Shown one piece after another: positions 46,036-54,332 of a stretch of DNA of 64,000 nt. Both the position numbers and the translations under genes were made by a program. Within the stretch, counting starts at the first letter, position 1. Every line of letters begins with the position of its first letter. The notes below the pieces were generated by a model. That model saw nothing but the letters and a program-made list of their open reading frames with translations. It searched no databases and was not told where the DNA came from. Origin of the DNA: CALKAL01 sp051846895. Lineage in GTDB: Bacteria > Bacillota > Bacilli > Bacillales > Alkalibacillaceae. The stretch spans positions 37,604 through 101,603 of the forward strand of contig JBPYCQ010000010.1 of NCBI GenBank assembly GCA_051846895.1, written 5' to 3'.

Positions 46036-46072
46036 CTACGGACTAATATGATATTATCGGAGGTGAGGAGGA

Positions 46073-46513
46073 ATGAGCATGTTAAAAGAATATAATATTT
46101 CAAATGCACGCGCTAATTTATCAAATGTATTTGATGATGTTCAAAATTTCATTCCAAGTTTAATTAAAAGACGAAAGAAAAATGAATCTGACGGTGTATT
46201 CTTAAATCGAACCATACTATTAGATATACTAGAAAAATATACATTTACTGTTGATATGAAGTTAGAGGAAGATGGTCATTATTGGGCGTGGATAGAACCG
46301 TTAAAATTATATGCAAACGGAGCAACAGAAGAGGATTGCCGTGAATCAGCTGTTGAAGTTGTTCAAGAATTTGCGGAAGATTTCATAGAACAACCGATTA
46401 TGTTCCAATCATCTAATACGAAACCTTTCATCCCTTATTTATTTCGAGTTCTACTTTGTGATTCCCCTAAAGATGTTATGAAATTATTATTTGGAGAAAA
46501 TGCCGAAGTTTAG
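46073..46513 (+). CDS. HicB-like antitoxin with Phd/YefM-like N-terminus
   Basis: A 146-aa protein. Residues 1-45 (ISNARANLSNVFDDVQ) resemble the N-terminal DNA-binding segment of Phd/YefM antitoxins. Residues 60-115 (FTVDMKLEEDGHYWAWIEPL, GATEEDCRESAVEVVQEF) resemble the HicB fold. GGAGGTGAGG precedes the ATG. It overlaps the HicA-like gene, and palindromic TTGTAC sites lie upstream. The two-part reading of the chain is my own and should be tested by structure prediction. Confidence 0.7.
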   Translation: MSMLKEYNISNARANLSNVFDDVQNFIPSLIKRRKKNESDGVFLNRTILLDILEKYTFTVDMKLEEDGHYWAWIEPLKLYANGATEEDCRESAVEVVQEFAEDFIEQPIMFQSSNTKPFIPYLFRVLLCDSPKDVMKLLFGENAEV

Positions 46514-46721
46514 AGATTTAAAAAGGTATTGTGAAAAAAACGGCTGGGAACAATATAAAAAAGGGAAACACCATTATTATTATAGAAAATTCGAAAATGG
46601 AAAGATGAAACGGACATATGTTAGTCATTCGTTAGGAAAAGAAATCCCACCACGTATTTGGAAGGACATATTAAAAAATCAGATACAGACAACACAAGAA
46701 GAATTTAATAGGAACAAATGA
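46500..46721 (+). CDS. HicA-like mRNA interferase toxin
   Basis: A 73-aa dsRBD-fold toxin. The order RDLKRYCEKNGWE, then GKHHYYYRKFENG with the catalytic-type His, then a C-terminal helix matches HicA. HicA cleaves mRNA when free of HicB. The ATG at 46500 lies 3 nt after GGAG, and TTG at 46491 is an alternative. It overlaps the antitoxin gene by 14 bp. Confidence 0.75.
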   Translation: MPKFRDLKRYCEKNGWEQYKKGKHHYYYRKFENGKMKRTYVSHSLGKEIPPRIWKDILKNQIQTTQEEFNRNK

Positions 46722-46788
46722 TTTACCAAAACAGGTAAGGCGATCATGACTCTGTAACTTTCACCCTACCCTACAATACGTAGAATCT

Positions 46789-46819
46789 AGACACCCACCT
46801 AGCAAAATGGTAGGTGTCT
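46789..46819. terminator. hairpin between convergent genes
   Basis: AGACACCCACC pairs with GGTAGGTGTCT (one mismatch). The U tract is poor on both strands, so efficiency is doubtful. Confidence 0.5.
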
Positions 46820-46821
46820 TC

Positions 46822-47937
46822 CTACATAAACCTGAATCGTCTATTAATCAATTCTAAATCAAAATTACTATACCCTTGACCTCTTCCCCAGTCGTTCATC
46901 CAGTCGTAATCAGGGTTGTTTTTATCTTTGATCACACTGAGGAAGTGATCGAATCCAGGTTCACCACCGACATCTTCAGGTGGTGCAATCCCATCTCCTT
47001 CAAGACACATTGCATAATTCCGATCATAATCATCGATCACATCCTCCACTCGAATATGATGCCTCCAATCGTCACCATAGTCATAAGTATAAATAATTTC
47101 AGCAGGGAGATAGTCATTCAGCTTCTCACCAGTCTCCATCTTTTGTGGTACCCCATAGTCATAACTTAAAGTCTCCTCAGAACAAACTAAACTCACCAAC
47201 GGTTTACCATATTCCCGCCGATGACGAGACTCAACCACGTACGGCCTACTTGGATAAATACTAAATTCATGCAAATGATAATCTTGCCAACCGAAAGCAA
47301 TTTGCAACACATTATGCAATTCCGGAAAAGTAATATGCTTTGGCACTACAATTTTTCTATAAACATGATGATTAATTAAATCCATCGTTACTCGAAGAAC
47401 TATTGCTTCTTTTATAAAAATTGACTCACCAAACCACTCAGCAAGACCACGATAGAACTCTTCATTGGGTCTCATATAGTCCTTAGTACCTCTACCGACC
47501 GTTAAACGGCTTGCTTTCTTACTCAAATCACTCTGAATCATTGAACCTTGCCGAAGTTCATTCTCATAAAAATATGTATATTCACACGCCTTATTAAGCC
47601 TAGCTACCGTTGCCCGCCCCTTTGTACTTGAATAATTAACCTCTTGCGCCCGAGATATATACGCATCAATGACTTCTTCCCTAATATTCTCCGCATGAAA
47701 AGTCTCACGAATCGCCTGTAAAAAGAGCTCATCAAAATTTTTAAAATCCTTTGCCTTTAACCCATGCAACACAATGACATACCGGGAAAAATCATTCATT
47801 AAAACAACCGTTTTCCTTCTTCGTTGTGTGATCACATTCGCATGCCATGCAAATAGAGGATTGTCACTAGTCACTTCATTTGACGAATCAACCTTTAATT
47901 CATTCAATAATTTTTTCGTACATTGAATAAGTAGCAT
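46822..47937 (-). CDS. pRiA4b ORF-3 family protein with N-terminal DUF6933-like domain
   Basis: A 371-aa protein. Residues 1-160 (MLLIQCTKKLLNELKV..., RRKTVVLMNDFSRYVIVL) form a domain I associate with DUF6933. Residues 185-365 are the plasmid pRiA4b ORF-3-like domain, with IAFGWQDYHLHEF, YTYDYGDDWRHHI and GIAPPEDVGGEPGF. The family is common on plasmids and near mobile DNA, and its biochemistry is unknown. The fragment at 42079 matches its C-terminal end. Confidence 0.78.
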   Translation of the reverse strand: MLLIQCTKKLLNELKVDSSNEVTSDNPLFAWHANVITQRRRKTVVLMNDFSRYVIVLHGLKAKDFKNFDELFLQAIRETFHAENIREEVIDAYISRAQEVNYSSTKGRATVARLNKACEYTYFYENELRQGSMIQSDLSKKASRLTVGRGTKDYMRPNEEFYRGLAEWFGESIFIKEAIVLRVTMDLINHHVYRKIVVPKHITFPELHNVLQIAFGWQDYHLHEFSIYPSRPYVVESRHRREYGKPLVSLVCSEETLSYDYGVPQKMETGEKLNDYLPAEIIYTYDYGDDWRHHIRVEDVIDDYDRNYAMCLEGDGIAPPEDVGGEPGFDHFLSVIKDKNNPDYDWMNDWGRGQGYSNFDLELINRRFRFM

Positions 47938-48053
47938 CTATTCCGCTCCTTTTAAAGACTAATTGAAATAAATTATATCACACAGCGACGTTTAGAGTTG
48001 TTGAGAAAAATTGATGGGGCTACGACCGGATGCAGTACCGTTTTCAATGAAGA

Positions 48054-48200
48054 TTTGAACAATTCCTTAGCATGTTTGAACAATTACAACCCAGCTTTGA
48101 ACAAACTCAGCTCAACTTTGAACAATCACTACTCAACTTTGAACAATCAGACCCCATGTTTGAACAATTATAGCTGAAGTTTGAACAATTTCGGCGTGGA
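48054..48200. repeat. 21-bp tandem repeat array (TTTGAACAATC family)
   Basis: Seven units of 21 bp, each opening TTTGAACAA. The last ends 4 bp before the stop codon of the minus-strand gene at 48204. Confidence 0.9.
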
Positions 48201-48203
48201 CAA

Positions 48204-48443
48204 TCAGAATTCTATTAAACGATACACCCCTTTATCAACCCTCTCAAGTACCCTAAAATATTCAGGAACATTTGAAGAACTGTTACCGCCATGAGATTCA
48301 GGTACCATATCAGCCATTGGAGTTCCAAGTTCTTTCCACCGATTACCATATCTATGAATGATCCAGTTACGAATTTCCTCAATACTCCTTCCTCCACCCA
48401 ATTCTCTAAACGCTTCAATTATACATTCATTTTGAGTTTTCAC
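48204..48443 (-). CDS. small winged-helix-like hypothetical protein
   Basis: A 79-aa protein (VKTQNECIIEAFRELGG...). AAGGAGG lies 7 nt before the GTG at 48443, so the longer frame to 48497 is not used. The pattern of short helices followed by RNWIIHRYGNRWKELGT and a C-terminal YFRVLERVDKGVYRL is that of a small winged helix often attached to restriction-type proteins. It lies 72 bp downstream of a membrane Mrr-like nuclease gene on the same strand, so the two may work together. Confidence 0.65.
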   Translation of the reverse strand: MKTQNECIIEAFRELGGGRSIEEIRNWIIHRYGNRWKELGTPMADMVPESHGGNSSSNVPEYFRVLERVDKGVYRLIEF

Positions 48444-48515
48444 CTTAAAGCCTCCTTTTTTACTTTTCATGGAAAAGCCACTTGTACAACGACACAACTC
48501 TTTACAACAATCCCT

Positions 48516-49046
48516 TTAAGCAGCTTTCTTTAACTCCAACATCCAATTTATTAATTGTTCACGATTAATTAGTCTAACATGATTTGAACTTGCTAACCTT
48601 TTAGCCTGTTCAGTAAAAAAACTGTTAGTGACCACCCAACATTCATCAGCTTTGTAGTGGCTTTTAGCTGATGCAATTTCCTGTATCGCTTTTACCCCGA
48701 CATTCTTTTTGTATCTTTTTGCTTGGACAACAATTTTTTTACCCTTTGTTGATAGAACAAGATCCGCACCATAGTCCCCTGTAGCGGGTGTTAATTGTAC
48801 ATGATAACCTTTTGCTTTTAGTAAAGATTTAAGATACTCTTCAAACTTTCTTCCAGACATTTTATCTATTTCTAAAATGCCTGATTTCCTAAGCCTTTGT
48901 TCCCTAAACACATTAACTACGATAGCAAATAAAGTGAAACCACCAAAAATGACTAAAAGAATCATTGTGAATACAGGATCGGCAGTGAGTATTGACCAAA
49001 TCAAGTCAATTCCCATTTTAAAACTTTCAAAAAAACCAATATCCAT
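48516..49046 (-). CDS. membrane-anchored Mrr-like restriction endonuclease
   Basis: A 176-aa protein. One TM helix lies at about residues 24-46 (FTMILLVIFGGFTLFAIVVNV), followed by an Mrr-type PD-(D/E)xK nuclease domain: SGRKFEEYLKSLLKAKGY, catalytic Asp in GDYGADLVL, QAKR of the active site and VVTNSFFTEQAK. Such proteins cut foreign or modified DNA, and the membrane tether may limit action to incoming DNA. GGGAGT lies 7 nt before the ATG. Confidence 0.82.
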   Translation of the reverse strand: MDIGFFESFKMGIDLIWSILTADPVFTMILLVIFGGFTLFAIVVNVFREQRLRKSGILEIDKMSGRKFEEYLKSLLKAKGYHVQLTPATGDYGADLVLSTKGKKIVVQAKRYKKNVGVKAIQEIASAKSHYKADECWVVTNSFFTEQAKRLASSNHVRLINREQLINWMLELKKAA

Positions 49047-49287
49047 TTAATCTACTCCCATTATTTCATTTTAAACATCTCAATTGGTTGGTTTATCTGT
49101 AAAAATTTGCAGAATTCATTATCATTATATCAAACTATTCTGAACTATCCATATACCCTTCGCGACTTTCTTATTCTACTCATCTTATAATTGCTCTAAC
49201 TTGGTGTACTTATGGTAAATATTAACCGAAAGTTATTCTGGAGTATTAACGATCTGTTTAGATTAACATACGAACTTTTTTCATGGG

Positions 49288-49668
49288 CTAACTATTTGAA
49301 ATACGGGAAAATAAGTATGTTAGTACAAAATAAATATGAAAATAAATTAAACCAGGTAAGATTCCTAGCAATGCTAGAGCAGGTAATGTCACTTCTGAAA
49401 CAGAACCACTCATTACTGCAAGTAACGAAACGACGAACAATCCTGCAAGGACGTATAGAATAAATTGAAAAGCATATTTATGAACTGAATTCATTATGTT
49501 CACCTTTTTAATTAAACAATCAGCCACTACTGATACTAAATATCCTGCGACAAGAAAGATAGGGAAAGAATATAAGAAGACGTAAACGACATGATTTATT
49601 TCAAAAGGCAAAATAAATACGAAAACTATGGAACTTATTATTGCAGCGAGAGTTTTTCCTACAAACAT
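49288..49668 (-). CDS. hypothetical four-helix membrane protein
   Basis: A 126-aa hydrophobic protein with about four TM helices and no recognised family. AAGGAGGA precedes the ATG at 49668 by about 10 nt, and a GTG at 49677 abuts that site. It is a single gene between the Mrr-like nuclease and a region of gene remnants. Confidence 0.6.
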   Translation of the reverse strand: MFVGKTLAAIISSIVFVFILPFEINHVVYVFLYSFPIFLVAGYLVSVVADCLIKKVNIMNSVHKYAFQFILYVLAGLFVVSLLAVMSGSVSEVTLPALALLGILPGLIYFHIYFVLTYLFSRISNS

Positions 49669-49779
49669 ATACCCCACTCCTCCTTTATATATTGATGAAT
49701 AATCAGTTCTCCATTACTGTTCAATTTACCTCTTTTTTCTAAATTTGTTTTTAAAATTAGAAAAATATAATTATATATA

Positions 49780-49956
49780 ATGCGAATGAACGAGGAAGAT
49801 TTAGATGAAATACGAAAATCTATAAACATATCGTCTCAAAGAAATCCCACTTTAATCTTTGGTGCGGGAGCTATTTCAGGGGCCTTTTCAAAAATGTTCA
49901 GTTCTAAAAATAATTTTTTATTTTACTCTTCCAAAAATAACCAACCTTCAGTATAG
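49780..49956 (+). CDS. doubtful 58-codon ORF
   Basis: A frame reading MRMNEEDLDEIRKSINISSQ, then a Gly-rich hydrophobic stretch (LIFGAGAISGAFSKMF) and an Asn/Ser tail. There is no ribosome binding site before the ATG. It may be the broken front of a lost gene or chance. The rest of 49669-50026 shows only a possible terminator at 49987-50015. Confidence 0.25.
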   Translation: MRMNEEDLDEIRKSINISSQRNPTLIFGAGAISGAFSKMFSSKNNFLFYSSKNNQPSV

Positions 49957-49986
49957 TACTTTGCCAAAGACTCACCCCAAAACAAA

Positions 49987-50015
49987 AAAGAAGCCTGTCC
50001 CCAAGCTCCTTTTCA
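49987..50015 (-). terminator. terminator of the glpD remnant
   Basis: On the minus strand AGGAGC pairs with GGCTTCT through wobble pairs around TTGGGGACA, followed by TTTTTTG, just beyond the remnant's stop codon. Confidence 0.55.
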
Positions 50016-50026
50016 CCAAAGATCAT

Positions 50027-50605
50027 TCAAACACTTTCCTCTTCAACCTGCTCACGTTCTCCCCGAGCATCCTCAATAAGCTCATCCAACTCCGCCATCA
50101 TCTCCGCACTTCTATCATCCGACCATTCAAATATCCGCGCCATATACTGAACAACCGCTTCTTTATTATCAATCACCCAATCAATATTAAAAAACATTGC
50201 GCCTGTTCGTCTTACAAAAAAGTCAGCGGGTCGGCACACCATCTCTTCCTCTATCCCGTATTGGAGCTGCGCGCATAATAACGGGGGGATGCCTTCGTTG
50301 CCTCCATCATCGGCTCCTTCTTCACTAGCCTCATCAACAAGCGCCACATACCTCGCCAATACGCGATCAACATTCGAACCGTACAATCGTACCATTCGCT
50401 CGGCTTCTTCTTCTGTTAACCCGACTGCGACACCTTCCTTAATCTTCTTTAAGAGAAAAGATTCAAACCCGACAGAACCTCCAACGTCTCCTCCAGAAAT
50501 CGGTAGCTCTTCCGTCGCCGGTCGAGGTACCGTAAAATCATAGCTATGCGCTAATTGCTCAGCGACTAAATCGACTATCTCTATAACTCTCTGAGCAGTT
50601 AACGG
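50027..50605 (-). pseudogene. glpD 3' remnant
   Basis: The open frame from about 50605 aligns with the C-terminal 190 residues of the intact GlpD at 20810: LTAQRVIEIVDLV against LTGYRKMAETIVDLV, ELPISGGDVGGS against KLPISGGEVGGS, RLYGSNVDRVL against SLYGSNVIDVF, then YGIEEEMVCRPADFF against YGIEYEMVATPKDFF. The whole FAD-binding N-terminal two thirds is missing and the frame stops at the junction with the next gene's upstream region. It is richer in GC than the flanks and divergent from the intact copy, so it derives from a different glpD, not from a recent duplication. Confidence 0.8.
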
Positions 50606-50626
50606 AATAGGACATCCCCTTTTCTA

Positions 50627-50660
50627 CATAGGTTGTGTATGAAAGGAGTTACAACCTATG
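50627..50660 (+). promoter_or_regulatory. perfect inverted repeat over the start of the ParB-like gene
   Basis: CATAGGTTGT (50627-50636) is the exact complement of ACAACCTATG (50651-50660), whose last three bases are the start codon. The 14-nt loop holds the ribosome binding site GAAAGGAG. It may be an RNA switch or a protein operator. Confidence 0.75.
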
Positions 50661-51437
50661 ATTAACATCCAGAAAGCACTTCCCAATGAACTGTTGTATG
50701 TTCCATTAGGTAACTTGCAACCATTTGTTAGTGATTTAGAAATCCCTAAAAAACAACTTCTTCGTGAAAAGAATAAGATTTCAGTAGAAATTAATGCTTC
50801 CGTATTGCCAGAGATTGTCTTTGATCAAGAATCTTGTAAGTATCTTGTTGTTGGTGGTTACACTACTTATTTCGCATATAAGTCCCTTTACAAACCTAAT
50901 AGACTTGTCCGCTGTAAGGCATTTTACCAATTATCAGAAGAACAACGATACTTACTCACTATCGATTGGATGATGAAAAATAATGTAACTAATTGGTATA
51001 ATAGGCACAAAATTATTACCAAACTTATTAGTGGCTTTAAATACACCAAAGAGGAATTAGCAACTTACCTGAACAAAGGAAATAGGGACATCCAGTTTTA
51101 TTTAGACCCGCCAGTTAACGTTAAGCAAAATACAATAAAACAGGAACAGGAAAAAATTATAAATAAAATTTCTCTTGAAGCTTTTAAAAATAGTCATAAT
51201 AAGGACTATCTTTATATTCTAGTGTTGTACTTTGGAGAAAAAATAACGCAAGAAAAGCTGGACTTCATAAGATGGATTAGAGGCAATAATATTAAGTTTG
51301 AAGAGTGTGAGTTAACGCTTGAACAAGAACATCAACTGATTGATAAGGCGTTAAATCTAAAAGATGAATTTTTAACTGAAATAAAGATATTAATTAATGA
51401 CATGAGAATACGTAATGGACAGAAACCAATTTTCTAA
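50658..51437 (+). CDS. ParB-like nuclease/HTH domain protein
   Basis: A 259-aa protein. Residues 10-90 resemble a ParB N-terminal domain: VPLGNLQPF, ASVLPEIVFDQ, YLVVGGYTTYFAYKSL in place of the ParB GERR box, and VRCKAFYQLSEEQ. Residues 110-155 form an HTH-like segment (WYNRHKIITKLISGFKYTKEEL). The C-terminal 100 residues are helical and charged. No parA lies next to it, so plasmid partition is unlikely, and transcription control of a mobile or defence unit is more plausible. GAAAGGAG precedes the ATG inside a palindrome. Confidence 0.6.
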   Translation: MINIQKALPNELLYVPLGNLQPFVSDLEIPKKQLLREKNKISVEINASVLPEIVFDQESCKYLVVGGYTTYFAYKSLYKPNRLVRCKAFYQLSEEQRYLLTIDWMMKNNVTNWYNRHKIITKLISGFKYTKEELATYLNKGNRDIQFYLDPPVNVKQNTIKQEQEKIINKISLEAFKNSHNKDYLYILVLYFGEKITQEKLDFIRWIRGNNIKFEECELTLEQEHQLIDKALNLKDEFLTEIKILINDMRIRNGQKPIF

Positions 51438-51547
51438 AAAAATGATGAGTTTGTAATAATTTCTATAATTTAAGTTTGCAAGAATAGATGGTAGTATATT
51501 TGGTATATATAAAAAAGATAAGCCTATTACCATTTTAGGCAATAAGC

Positions 51548-51691
51548 TCAATATACTTTAATCGCGTTTTTAATTTTATTTATAATTTCACTATAATCAT
51601 TAGTATCTAATGTGAATCCAATTGTGTTTAGTAATTGTTCCCTTTTAACAGTATATACCCCATTTGTTCTTAAGGATCCTTGTTTACCCAT
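51548..51691 (-). CDS. possible 47-aa small protein downstream of the PIN gene
   Basis: A frame of 47 codons (MGKQGSLRTNGVYTVKREQL..., ending KNAIKVY) begins 26 bp after the PIN gene stop. It is basic and without TM segments. No clear ribosome binding site precedes its ATG, but it could be translated by coupling. The remaining intergenic sequence between 51438 and 51716 shows no other gene. Confidence 0.35.
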   Translation of the reverse strand: MGKQGSLRTNGVYTVKREQLLNTIGFTLDTNDYSEIINKIKNAIKVY

Positions 51692-51716
51692 AATATTTAT
51701 AGGAAATCATTTTATA

Positions 51717-52310
51717 TTACTCATTACCATTACTTAATTTATAAAAACGGTTTAATAAGTCTTGGAATGTACCATCGTTATGAATCGTTTTATATCCATC
51801 TTCGGGTATTTTAACGAATTTATTTGTTTTTAGATTATATAAACATTCTTCTGATTGTGGAAATAGCAGAGGATAAATCATAAAATCGCGTATATTTGAA
51901 GTTACTAATATACTATCCTCACAGTATGCAGAATATAATATGCGTGAATCTGAAATACTTGGGTATTCTAGTTGCTGTTGACCCATTTCATCTTTAAATT
52001 CTGCGCGGACATAGGCAGACATTTCAATAATCACATTTTCGATTTCTTCAGTTAAATAATCTGGAATCGTTTGTGTACACAAAGTCTTAAGCTCATTAAT
52101 TTTTTCTACCTGTTTTGGTTTTAATGTATACGATTGAATAGTTAATTCTCTAATTACTTCTTTTGGAATAAGTAACATAGCTTTATTTTGATTGATCTCA
52201 TCTTTGATTTTACGCCAAAACAATTTAGCCCCTTTTTGTTCAAGGGAATTTTGATCCCTACTGTTCGTTCTGTGGCGAAAAACATTTGTATCCAAGGTAT
52301 ACTTTTTCAT
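51717..52310 (-). CDS. PIN-domain putative toxin
   Basis: A 197-aa PIN-like nuclease. Acidic residues of the usual active site are Asp7 in YTLDTNVFRH, Glu near residue 54 in PKEVIRELT and Asp in SISDSRILYSAY, then ILVTSNIRDF. It lies 14 bp after an HTH gene and has AGGTG before its ATG. The two probably form a toxin-antitoxin pair. It is unrelated in detail to the DUF4411 protein at 38035. Confidence 0.75.
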   Translation of the reverse strand: MKKYTLDTNVFRHRTNSRDQNSLEQKGAKLFWRKIKDEINQNKAMLLIPKEVIRELTIQSYTLKPKQVEKINELKTLCTQTIPDYLTEEIENVIIEMSAYVRAEFKDEMGQQQLEYPSISDSRILYSAYCEDSILVTSNIRDFMIYPLLFPQSEECLYNLKTNKFVKIPEDGYKTIHNDGTFQDLLNRFYKLSNGNE

Positions 52311-52324
52311 TTTAACACCTGTTG

Positions 52325-52774
52325 TTACTGCATGTCGGTATAATATTCATTCATAAATTCTGCTATTTTTTTAGACTGTTGTTGCTGCTTTAACCAATTT
52401 CTAAGAAACTTATTCCAACCAGGATAGTTCATAAGTTGTTTTGTTTCGATTCGCCATTTTCCACTTCCCGGCATTGTTTGCTCACCTTTTAGTTTGTTGT
52501 TCATACAGTATTTACGAATCATTTGAGGGGTTACATCAATAATTGACGCTGCATCCTTCACTGTAACATAACTTGGAACCGCAAAAAGTTCTTTTATTCT
52601 CTCGCGTTCTTTATCATTCATTTGTTGATACTGCTTTTTCATTTGATCATCTAATTTATCCTGTAATTGAATCAATTTGATTAATTCAAGAATAGAATTC
52701 GATTCTTTAGACTCATCGATGGAATAAGGTATTTTATCCTTATCCAATTCTAACTGATCTATAATTGATGACAT
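52325..52774 (-). CDS. helix-turn-helix (excisionase-like) putative antitoxin
   Basis: A 149-aa protein. An N-terminal helical region (to about residue 65) is followed by an excisionase/MerR-like HTH (YVTVKDAASIIDVTPQMIRKY, then GSGKWRIETKQLM) and a Gln/Lys-rich helix. GAGGTG lies 6 nt before the ATG at 52774. An ATG six bases further up and one at 52798 are alternatives. It precedes the PIN gene and is the likely autoregulatory antitoxin. Confidence 0.7.
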   Translation of the reverse strand: MSSIIDQLELDKDKIPYSIDESKESNSILELIKLIQLQDKLDDQMKKQYQQMNDKERERIKELFAVPSYVTVKDAASIIDVTPQMIRKYCMNNKLKGEQTMPGSGKWRIETKQLMNYPGWNKFLRNWLKQQQQSKKIAEFMNEYYTDMQ

Positions 52775-53001
52775 ATCCATCACCTCTTTTACCTCCATTA
52801 TATCTTATTAAAAAATGAAAATAAAGAAAAAAAGGAAACAAACGAAACCTCGTTAGTATTATATGCTTTAAGTAAAAAATAATACCTTATACAAGTTAGA
52901 TACTTTTAAAAATAATTTTATCTATTATTTTCTCCCTATTACAGAATACCTAATTTTAGTATAATATAGTTTATTAGACAGAATGGGAGAGATTCATAGA
53001 T

Positions 53002-54167
53002 ATGGGTTCACGAAACATACATAAAATATTGTCAGTAATTATATTCCTTATTCTTCTTGTAGGTTGTGGAGATGAGGAAGTTTTTAGTCACCAAGACCAT
53101 GCGGCTATCACCCAAGAGCCAGAACTAGAACTAAAAAGTATAGAAGCTAGCGAATGGCAAGTCGGTCCTTCTACTTTAGAAATCACTGATCGTTTTGGTG
53201 ATTATATTGGTTTAGATATCTATGAAGATGTTATTTATCTGCGGCGCACAGGGGAAGAAGGGTCAAGAACACTCTACAAAAGTACAGATTATCTAGAAAC
53301 GATTGAGCCAATACATACGTTTGATGAAACCGTTTCACACATGTTTAAAACTCCATTCGGAATGTTTGTCCAGTCCGGTGGTTTTATTCATAGATCAACT
53401 GACAGCGAAAATTGGGAAAAGGTGTTTGAGCTTCCGACATCAACAATCTTACAGAATGGTTGGGATTTTGATCCGATAAACGAAGTTGTGTATTTCGGGG
53501 AGTATCATAAAAAGGGTGAAAACCGTGTAAATATTCATCGCGGATTAAACGGGGGTGAAGATTGGGAAGTAGCTTACAGTTTCAACCTGGAGAAGTTCGC
53601 CATATTCATGCAGTCCAATATGATCCATTCAGTCATTACATTTGGCTTGGAACGGGTGATAGTGATTCGCAAAGTAGAATTTACTACACTAAAGATCAGT
53701 TCGATACTTTAGAGTTAGTTGCTGAAGGCCGTCAAGATTATCGTGTTGTCAGTTATGCTTTTACTGAAGATTATATTTATTGGGGAAGTGATGCGCCAGA
53801 TCATCCACAAAAAATTATGCGACTTTCTAGAGATGACTATCAAACTATAGAAGATTTAGGAACTTTTAAAGATAAACCTTTTTATTTTTCACACGTAACT
53901 AAAGATGGAATTGTTCTATTAAGTACAGTTACTGAACAGAAAGACCATATTGAAAAGGATAACAAAAATAGAATCTTTGCTATTAAAGACGGTGAAGTGC
54001 AGGAAGTGTTTTCGGTTGAGACTAAGGAAGATCAATTGTGGGCTAGAGTGATCCCATTTGGTGAAGATAGTAACGGTAATATCTATGTTAAAGGTGTCTA
54101 CTTGAAAAATGGTCCAACAAATGAGTTATTTAAAATACAGTTAGAATGGCAATCCGTAGAAAAATAG
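53002..54167 (+). pseudogene. lipoprotein gene with BNR-like repeats, frameshifted
   Basis: The first frame (53002 to about 53580) encodes a lipoprotein signal (IILILLVGC-type lipobox) and a repeat-rich beta-propeller-like region (RSTDSENWEKVFELP, GLNGGEDWEVAYSF). The second frame (about 53581-54167) continues it with QPGEVRHIHAVQYDP and YYTKDQFDTLELV. One T appears to be missing in AGTTTCAACC at about 53579-53582. With it restored the protein would be some 388 aa. No slippery heptamer is present, so this is a mutation or a sequencing error. Confidence 0.8.
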
Positions 54168-54170
54168 TAT

Positions 54171-54212
54171 AACAACTCCAACCAATATATAAAAAGGTTG
54201 GAGTTGTTTATT
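54171..54212 (+). terminator. terminator
   Basis: AACAACTCCAACC pairs exactly with GGTTGGAGTTGTT, followed by TATTTT, directly after the frameshifted lipoprotein gene. Confidence 0.9.
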
Positions 54213-54265
54213 TTGAATTAAATCTTATTATATATTTTTACTGGTAACCCTATTTTATTACATGC

Positions 54266-54303
54266 AAAAACCCAACCGAAATCAATCGATTGGTAAGTTT
54301 ATG
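54266..54303 (-). terminator. probable terminator of the XRE-cupin gene
   Basis: On the minus strand CCAATCGA pairs with TCGGTTGG (mismatch), followed by GTTTTTG, some 30 bp after the stop codon. Confidence 0.5.
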
Positions 54304-54332
54304 GATACATTGAGGATATACTTTCACCCTTA

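Noticed and set aside
49212..49463. 83-codon plus-strand ORF
   Set aside because: It is mostly antisense to the four-helix membrane protein gene, which has the better ribosome binding site and hydrophobic pattern.
50658..51437. Plasmid partition gene parB
   Set aside because: The GERR box is altered, no parA lies nearby, and the surroundings are chromosomal.
53575..53585. Programmed -1 frameshift
   Set aside because: There is no slippery heptamer, no downstream structure was seen, and the gene type is not known to use recoding.
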